Part shown: positions 25,416 to 29,297 of the stretch, one piece after another | Layout: each line of letters begins with the position of its first letter | Numbering within the stretch: the first letter of the stretch is position 1 | Assembly: GCA_910585075.1 (NCBI GenBank) | Contig: CAJUED010000049.1 | Coordinates: 1 to 29,297, forward strand | Length of the DNA stretch: 29,297 nt | Source of the DNA: an uncultured Lachnospiraceae bacterium | Lineage (GTDB): Bacteria; Bacillota; Clostridia; Lachnospirales; Lachnospiraceae | Direction of reading: 5' to 3' | Translations under genes and position numbers: made by a program | Notes under the pieces: generated by a model | Databases searched by the model: none | The model's input: the letters and a program-made list of their open reading frames with translations, nothing else | Told to the model about the DNA's origin: nothing

Positions 25416-26081
25416 TTACTCTACTATCCTACCGTCCTCAATCCTTATGATCCGGTCGGCAAGCTGGGCTATTTCGTTGTTGTGAGTAATCATTACAATG
25501 GTCTGGTTAAACTCCATACCGGTGCGCTTTAAAAGCCCCAGCACATCGGCGCTGGTTTTAGAATCCAGGTTCCCGGTCGGCTCATCAGCCAGAATAATAG
25601 CCGGTTTGGTAATCAGGGCACGGGCAATGGCAACACGCTGCTGCTGCCCGCCGGAAAGGTTGTTCGGCATATTGTTAAGCTTATCTTCCAGTGCCAGCAT
25701 CTCCACGATCTCATTCAAGAACCTCTCATCTGCCGTATCCCCGTCCAGTTCCACAGGCAGTACAATATTTTCATAGACATTCAGAATCGGGACAAGGTTA
25801 TAGTTCTGAAAGATAAAGCCGATATTGCGGCGGCGGAAGATTGTCAATTCCTCATCGTTCTTTTTTGCCAGTTCGTCCCCCCGGACGATGACACTGCCGG
25901 AGGTAGGCGTATCCAGCCCGCCCATCATGTTGAGCAGGGTAGACTTGCCGCTGCCGGAGGTTCCCACCACCGCCACAAACTCCCCCTGTTCCACAGACAG
26001 GCTGACGCCGTCCAGGGCGCGGGTGATATTTGGCTCGCTGCCATAATACTTTTTCAGGTCGATTGTCTGTAATACATTCAT
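25416..26081 (-). CDS. ABC transporter ATP-binding protein, BceA/MacB/LolD type
   Basis: A complete 221-residue ATPase: Walker A GTSGSGKST (residues 40-48), Q-loop IFQNYNLVP, signature LSGGQQQR, Walker B ILADEPTGNLDSKT and switch histidine MITHNNE. Such subunits pair with a FtsX-fold permease that detoxifies or senses antimicrobial peptides, or removes lipoproteins. AAGGAGG lies 11 bases before the ATG. It sits behind a kinase and regulator in the order seen in bceRS-bceAB loci. Its own partner permease is reduced to a C-terminal stub, so unless it works with a permease made elsewhere it is an orphan. Confidence 0.93.
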   Translation of the reverse strand: MNVLQTIDLKKYYGSEPNITRALDGVSLSVEQGEFVAVVGTSGSGKSTLLNMMGGLDTPTSGSVIVRGDELAKKNDEELTIFRRRNIGFIFQNYNLVPILNVYENIVLPVELDGDTADERFLNEIVEMLALEDKLNNMPNNLSGGQQQRVAIARALITKPAIILADEPTGNLDSKTSADVLGLLKRTGMEFNQTIVMITHNNEIAQLADRIIRIEDGRIVE

Positions 26082-26114
26082 GATCAGATGTTCCTCCTTA
26101 TCTTTGATAAGGGC

Positions 26115-26170
26115 ATTATAAAACCCAAATGTTACAGAAATGTCCGAAACGGCAGAAAATATCTATTTGG
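26115..26170 (-). promoter_or_regulatory. candidate regulated promoter of the ABC genes
   Basis: In the 148-bp gap between kinase and ATPase genes a perfect TATAAT (26115-26120) lies about 30 bp before the ATPase ribosome site. There is no good -35 box. Instead TGTAACA occurs upstream of the -10 and again about 40 bp further up (near 26173-26182). Each copy is associated with a nearby GACATTT. A weak -35 with repeated upstream elements fits a promoter activated by the adjacent OmpR-type regulator. Confidence 0.45.
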
Positions 26171-26229
26171 ATTGTTACATTTTTAAGACATTTCTCCCGG
26201 CATAATAATGGAAGGCTGCATTTCTCCTA

Positions 26230-27195
26230 TTATCTGCAGGGAAGAAAAACAGAAAACGTAGACCCCCTGCCGGCTTCCGAAACCACCTTCATATAGCCGC
26301 CCTGCTTCGTGACAATCTCACGGGCAAGATAGAGGCCGATGCCCACCCCCTGTTCATCATGTACTTCTTCTTCCCGGTAAAAGCGCCGGAAAACAGCGGC
26401 CTGTCTGCCCTCCGGGATACCCTTGCCGGTATCGGACACATCCAGCCTGACAGACATCTCCCATTGTTCCACCGACACGCAGATCGCCCCTCCTGCCGGA
26501 GTGTATTTCACCGCGTTATCCAGCAGATTGAACAAAGCCTCCGCCGTCCACTTACTGTCATGGGAAAGGCGCAGGCCATCCGGGCAGTTTACAGTCACGG
26601 AAATGTTCTTTTTTTCCGCCGCATATACAATACCGCTGCAGGCCATTGCCAGCGTATCAATCAATGGGGCATTTTTCTTTTCCAACCGTACCAGCCCGGT
26701 TTCCAATCGGGAAGTTTTCACAAGGGCCTGAAAAAGAAACTCCAGCTTTTCCGTCACCATTTTCAGGTTGCTTACCGGAGTTTTTACCTGATGGGAAATA
26801 TCCGATACCAGCATCTGCAGCTCCTGTCGTTCCCCATCCACCTTCCGTCGGTTCTCCTGCATAATACCGTACAGCCGCCACAGACGGTAGCTGTAGCTGA
26901 TGCGGGCAAAGAGGGTTTCTGCGTCCTCTGCGCGTACAGGCTCTCCGCTTCCGCTTATCATCCGGTCCATTGTCCGGCACAGCTCCCCGGTAAATAGGGA
27001 AAGCCGTTTGCCAAAAACAACCGTCAGAAGGAACATCCAGGCAAGGGCACAGAGCATCAGCAGCCCGCCGCCAATCAGCACCCACCCTTCCCCTGTCATG
27101 GCAAAGAGAACCGCACAGATGGCCAGCATGGAAACTGCCATACCGCCACAGCTCAGCAGGAATACCCTTTTTACGGAGATCCGCCATAGATTCAT
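26230..27195 (-). CDS. sensor histidine kinase of a Bce-like system, with an internal deletion
   Basis: 321 residues with two N-terminal membrane helices separated by a very short external loop, typical of intramembrane-sensing Bce-type kinases. The phosphoacceptor box is SDISHQVKTP (His135). The ATPase domain has NLLDNAVKYTPAGG (N box), DTGKGIP (G1) and GVGIGLYL (G2). Between His135 and the second dimerisation helix (KLEFLFQALVKTSRLE) there are only about 15 residues, where related kinases have about 39. So roughly 24 residues of the helix-turn-helix hairpin are missing in frame. Kinase activity is therefore doubtful. The ATG at 27195 overlaps the regulator stop as ATGA, with GGAGG nine bases upstream. 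Confidence 0.85.
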   Translation of the reverse strand: MNLWRISVKRVFLLSCGGMAVSMLAICAVLFAMTGEGWVLIGGGLLMLCALAWMFLLTVVFGKRLSLFTGELCRTMDRMISGSGEPVRAEDAETLFARISYSYRLWRLYGIMQENRRKVDGERQELQMLVSDISHQVKTPVSNLKMVTEKLEFLFQALVKTSRLETGLVRLEKKNAPLIDTLAMACSGIVYAAEKKNISVTVNCPDGLRLSHDSKWTAEALFNLLDNAVKYTPAGGAICVSVEQWEMSVRLDVSDTGKGIPEGRQAAVFRRFYREEEVHDEQGVGIGLYLAREIVTKQGGYMKVVSEAGRGSTFSVFLPCR

Positions 27196-27882
27196 TTTCT
27201 CTCGCCTCCCATCCATTGATATCCAGTCCCATAAATCGTCTTGATGTAATTGTCGCCCTCCGCCTCAATCTTACCCCGGATACGGCTGATGGACGTGGTC
27301 AGGGTGTGTTCGTCCACATAATTTTCCTCTGCATCCCACAACCTTTCCAAAAGCCGCTGCCTTGTCAGAATCTGTTTTGGATTTTTGCAGAACAGGGACA
27401 GCATCTTATACTCCATCGGGGAAAGTGTGAGAGGTTTCCCATTCAGCCAGGCGGACTGCTGCGAAAAGTCTACGGACAGCCTGCCGTCATCATAGAAATC
27501 TTTTGTCACTCCCCGGTGTTCCAGCATGGCGAACATTGCCCGTATTTTCCGTAGCAGTGCACCAATAGAAAAAGGCTTGGTAATATAATCCACTGCCCCG
27601 GCTTCATAGCCCTTTATCTGGTCGCTCTCCTGGTCATTGGCAGTCAGGAAAATCACCAGCGTGTCGGGACTCTCCGGCTTTATGAGCCTGCACAGGTCAT
27701 AACCGTTGCCATCCGGCAGATTGACGTCCAGAAGTACCAAGTCATATTCCGTCCGAACCAGCTTGCTCGGCGGCTGTACCTGCATTCAGGGCCGATACGG
27801 TATCATAACCCTCGGAAATCAGGTTGTAGGTCAGCGTTTTATTTAAAAGGGCATCGTCCTCCACCAATAAAATCTTTTTCAT
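27192..27882 (-). pseudogene. OmpR-family response regulator, broken by a one-base frameshift
   Basis: From the ATG at 27882 (AAGGAG seven bases upstream) the frame reads MKKILLVEDDALLNKTLTYN, the start of a receiver domain, but stops after 46 residues at 27742. The rest of the protein continues in another frame: LVRTEYDLVLLDVNLPDGN with the phosphoacceptor Asp, the receiver end FLTANDQESD, then a winged helix C-terminus (LTLSPMEYKML ... YIKTIYGTGYQWMG). Removing one base at about 27761-27766 (GAGCAAGCTGG read as GAGCAACTGG) joins the frames with a normal family sequence. An internal ATG at 27785 could start the second half but would give a receiver without its acidic pair. Sequencing error is possible, yet neighbouring genes are damaged as well. 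Confidence 0.85.
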
Positions 27883-27908
27883 AGCCATACTCCTTTAAAT
27901 TTTATACC

Positions 27909-28148
27909 TTAAAAGACCATCAAGGCATTCGTCGTCCTGCATACCAAAAATTGCTTATGAAAATCTCTCCAATGAAGCTTAAGCATATCCAATGCGATCC
28001 ATATCAGCAAAATGCAGCAGATTTTATGTATTATATTTTCTCCAACCCATGTTTGATCTGTTTTTACAAAAATAATTTCTATTACTCTAATAATCATTAA
28101 CAAAATAAACATCATGCTGATAACACTTATTGTCCTTCTTTTTTCCAT
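27909..28148 (-). CDS. small two-helix membrane protein, unknown function
   Basis: 79 residues with hydrophobic stretches at about residues 9-27 and 42-58, joined by a polar loop, with a basic start (MEKRR) and a basic C-terminal tail. The ATG has GGAGG nine bases upstream. A promoter with perfect TATAAT and a 17-bp spacer lies about 100 bp upstream, so the gene is probably real. I do not recognise the family. It ends 27 bp before the frameshifted regulator gene and may form the first gene of that operon. Confidence 0.7.
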   Translation of the reverse strand: MEKRRTISVISMMFILLMIIRVIEIIFVKTDQTWVGENIIHKICCILLIWIALDMLKLHWRDFHKQFLVCRTTNALMVF

Positions 28149-28247
28149 GTTTCTTTTCCTCCGAATAATTTCGGCAGTTGTCTGTCTTAGTCTTGATTTT
28201 TATCCCTGTTCTTAATCAGCAAATTGATTTCCTTTGCTTCTTGTTTC

Positions 28248-28276
28248 ATTATATACTGTCAAATGAATACCAACAA
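28248..28276 (-). promoter_or_regulatory. promoter of the small membrane protein gene
   Basis: TTGTTG (28271-28276), 17 bp, then a perfect TATAAT (28248-28253) on the minus strand. A TTGACA lies inside the spacer but too close to the -10 box to be its partner. The predicted leader is about 90 nt. Confidence 0.65.
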
Positions 28277-28279
28277 TCG

Positions 28280-28576
28280 TTTCGTAAATAAGTTATAAGG
28301 AGCCAGAGGGATTCCGGAATGCTTATCTTTTGGTCTTTGGTTCGGAATAATGTGGCGCTGACTGCATCCGGCCGCAAACCAAAAAGCCTGACAGTAAAAT
28401 ATATCTTATTGAACAATAGCAGTCCAACAAGCATGACCTACTATCAGGCAGTTACAGCCGGAATACTCGAAAACATTACGACCCCGGGTCCATTTTTCGG
28501 TTTACACTCACATGCCTGCTTTTTTGCAGCCATGCGATATCTATGGTGCCTCTTTCAAGGACTTTCTTTGAAGCCA
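28280..28576. other. gene-free stretch, nothing recognised
   Basis: No supported gene was found. The reading frames here lack convincing ribosome sites or protein-like composition. There are a few short inverted repeats: GATTCCGGAATC-like near 28311, and TTTGGTTCGG with CCGCAAACCAAA around 28340-28382. These could belong to a decayed repeat or a small RNA. Confidence 0.4.
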
Positions 28577-28637
28577 AATACCCCGCAGCAAGCTGACGGG
28601 GCATCAAGCTTGTTACGCAGCAGAGCTGCGGGGTATT
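28577..28637. repeat. palindromic repeat with 13-bp perfect arms
   Basis: AATACCCCGCAGC (28577-28589) and GCTGCGGGGTATT (28625-28637) are perfect inverted repeats around a 35-nt middle, itself containing AAGCTGACGGGGC and short CAGC/GCTG repeats. A second hairpin follows immediately on the right. This two-hairpin block looks like a dispersed intergenic repeat, not a terminator, because no T-tract follows on either side. Confidence 0.6.
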
Positions 28638-28640
28638 GAA

Positions 28641-28700
28641 CCCTCGCGGCATTCGTCAAATGCTCATGCAAGCACGGCACTTGACTCATTGCTCGCGGGA
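28641..28700. repeat. 60-bp imperfect palindrome related in layout to the repeat at 433-493
   Basis: CTCGCGGCATTCGTCAAATGC pairs imperfectly with GCACTTGACTCATTGCTCGCG around a CATGCAAG-containing centre. The layout (outer GC stem, GGCATT, a CAAAT core, then GCATG) matches the hairpin at the left end of the window, with different stem bases that still pair. Compensated stem differences would mean the folded form is what is conserved. Confidence 0.5.
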
Positions 28701-28733
28701 ATAAATAAAACCCGCAAACACTGATGTTTGCGG
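28701..28733 (-). terminator. rho-independent terminator on the minus strand
   Basis: CCGCAAACA and TGTTTGCGG form a perfect 9-bp stem with a 4-nt loop, followed by GTTTTATTTAT on the minus strand. It ends any transcript that starts at or before the tRNA-like gene at 29002-29100 and passes the two small reading frames between them. Confidence 0.85.
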
Positions 28734-28752
28734 TGATAAGGAAGTATAGAAA

Positions 28753-28875
28753 CTAACTTATCATTAACGCTGACAGACAGGGTGCAAACAAGAGCAGAGA
28801 ACATATCACTTTCATTAGTGGTCGGTTCTTTGCTTTTCTATTACGCAATAGAATGTTATTTTTGAGGGCAGACAT
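28753..28875 (-). CDS. possible 40-residue peptide
   Basis: A short frame with AAGGG six bases before its ATG. The first half is basic (LLRNRKAKNRPL) and the second hydrophobic (VICSLLLFAPCLSALMI), ending in TAG just before the terminator. It could be a small membrane-active peptide. The same bases also form hairpins (TTCTATT/AATAGAA; AGAAC/GTTCT), so the sequence may instead be the structured 3' part of a small RNA. No family recognised. Confidence 0.3.
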   Translation of the reverse strand: MSALKNNILLRNRKAKNRPLMKVICSLLLFAPCLSALMIS

Positions 28876-28892
28876 ATAAAACCCTTACCATG

Positions 28893-28985
28893 TCATTTCA
28901 ACGTCCGAAAAGCCACATAAATCAAAGACAAAATGCCCCCTACCGCGTAACAATCCCATAATAAATCCAACAAAATAGAAGACAT
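28893..28985 (-). CDS. possible 30-residue hydrophobic peptide
   Basis: The frame encodes one predicted membrane helix (LLWDCYAVGGILSLIYVAF) with a short basic end (RTLK). Length and layout resemble type I toxin or holin-like toxin peptides found in Firmicutes. It has no proper ribosome site (only A-rich sequence precedes the ATG), which weakens the call. It lies 17 bp behind the tRNA-like gene and before the other tiny frame and a terminator. Confidence 0.3.
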   Translation of the reverse strand: MSSILLDLLWDCYAVGGILSLIYVAFRTLK

Positions 28986-29001
28986 TTTTTTTACTTTAAA
29001 A

Positions 29002-29100
29002 TGGCTCGATGTGGAATCGAACCACATCTTTCCCCTTCATAAATACATTTTAACAAATATACTTATGAAGGGGGACGTCCTACCAATGGACTATCGAGCC
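29002..29100 (-). tRNA. unusual tRNA-like gene with a greatly extended anticodon arm
   Basis: The 99-nt sequence has perfect tRNA parts at both ends: acceptor GGCTCGA/TCGAGCC with discriminator A, D arm GTCC-ATTGGTA-GGAC, and T arm TGTGG-TTCGATT-CCACA. Between the D and T arms the anticodon stem TCCCC/GGGGA does not close a 7-nt loop. It continues through CTTCATAA/TTATGAAG and a further A/T-rich pairing, making a hairpin of about 20 bp with one bulged C. Removing about 28 nt would restore a 71-nt tRNA whose loop would read CTTCATA or TTCATAA (anticodon TCA or CAT). The tip TTGTTAA could mimic an anticodon loop with GTT. CCA is not encoded. Its first ten bases overlap the end of an upstream protein gene. 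Confidence 0.6.
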
Positions 29101-29297
29101 ATAACATACTCAACTAAATATGATATTTGAGATTCTAAATTTTCATCAGTTCTAAATAAAGTATTAATATAAGCAAATATAGCTTTTTCACACCGTTCCA
29201 GTTTATATTTTTTCCATTTTGCAATTTGAGATTGTGGAATTTCATTTATGATTTTTATATAATCATACGAAACCAAATTAAACAAATATGTTGCAAG
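29091..29297 (-). CDS. C-terminal part of an AT-rich protein gene running off the window
   Basis: An open frame enters from the right edge and stops with TAG at 29091-29093. The last ~68 residues are visible, including KIINEIPQSQIAKWKKYKLE and the ending VEYVMAR. No known domain was recognised. Base composition is clearly more AT-rich than the rest of the window, which suggests horizontal origin. The last codons (GCT CGA TAG) are the first bases of the tRNA-like gene, so the two overlap in the same direction. The start and most of the protein lie outside. Confidence 0.55.
   Translation of the reverse strand, partial: LATYLFNLVSYDYIKIINEIPQSQIAKWKKYKLERCEKAIFAYINTLFRTDENLESQISYLVEYVMAR

Noticed and set aside
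25416..27882. Intact BceRS-BceAB peptide-resistance system
   Set aside because: The regulator is frameshifted, the kinase lacks part of its phosphotransfer domain and the permease is almost entirely gone.
28319..28639. 106-codon open frame on the plus strand
   Set aside because: It has only a weak AGAGGG site, no recognisable domain, and its last third is the palindromic repeat at 28577-28637.
29002..29100. tRNA-Sec or a self-splicing-intron tRNA
   Set aside because: There is no long variable arm or 8-bp acceptor stem as in tRNA-Sec. The ~28-nt insert is far too short for a group I intron, and bacteria lack the protein-spliced tRNA introns of archaea.

Overview
The window looks like a low-to-mid GC Firmicute chromosome, most likely Lachnospiraceae (Blautia-like). 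The basis is the mix of YesM/YesN-type two-component genes with Lpl-type sugar ABC permeases, an AAA-ATPase/PD-(D/E)XK protein, tRNAs without encoded CCA, and many strong Shine-Dalgarno sites. This is a family-level inference, not an identification. Every protein gene I can support lies on the minus strand, so the map below is in coordinate order while transcription runs right to left.

Left end (1-600): a tRNA-Cys cut by the window edge, a truncated second tRNA-Cys copy, and a complete tRNA-Glu with a candidate promoter. A block of palindromic repeats follows. 600-5,430: a UvrA-like ATPase, an AAA-ATPase/PD-(D/E)XK protein and a YaeR-type VOC protein, the last two with good promoters.

5,468-17,033 is a fructan or fructose-anhydride utilisation locus. 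A YesM-type kinase and YesN-type AraC regulator are followed by two CUT1 permeases, a lipoprotein binding protein, a divergent GH32, a GH172 (DUF2961) enzyme and a classical GH32 enzyme. The regulator and the transport genes are separated by an 18-bp tandem repeat array. An intergenic terminator inside the enzyme part may tune expression.

17,034-17,650 has no gene. It holds a GC-richer, pseudoknot-forming stretch that may be the remnant of a TnpB-type element with its omega-RNA-like end. Next come a FliD-like protein with a duplicated 77-residue module and no flagellar neighbours, an old-yellow-enzyme/dienoyl-CoA-reductase-type flavoprotein with a LysR regulator, and an APC amino-acid permease with an M18 aminopeptidase.

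25,200-27,890 is a decaying BceRS-BceAB-like peptide-sensing operon. The response regulator is frameshifted, the kinase lacks about 24 residues of its dimerisation/phosphotransfer domain, the ATPase is intact and only the last ~50 codons of the permease remain. A small two-helix membrane protein follows with its own promoter.

Right end (28,280-29,297): palindromic repeats, a terminator, two tiny ORFs, and an unusual tRNA-like gene whose anticodon arm is stretched into a hairpin of about 20 bp. Its 5' end overlaps the stop codon of an AT-rich protein gene running off the window. I consider this tRNA-like gene and the pseudoknotted stretch near 17.4 kb the two signals most worth following.
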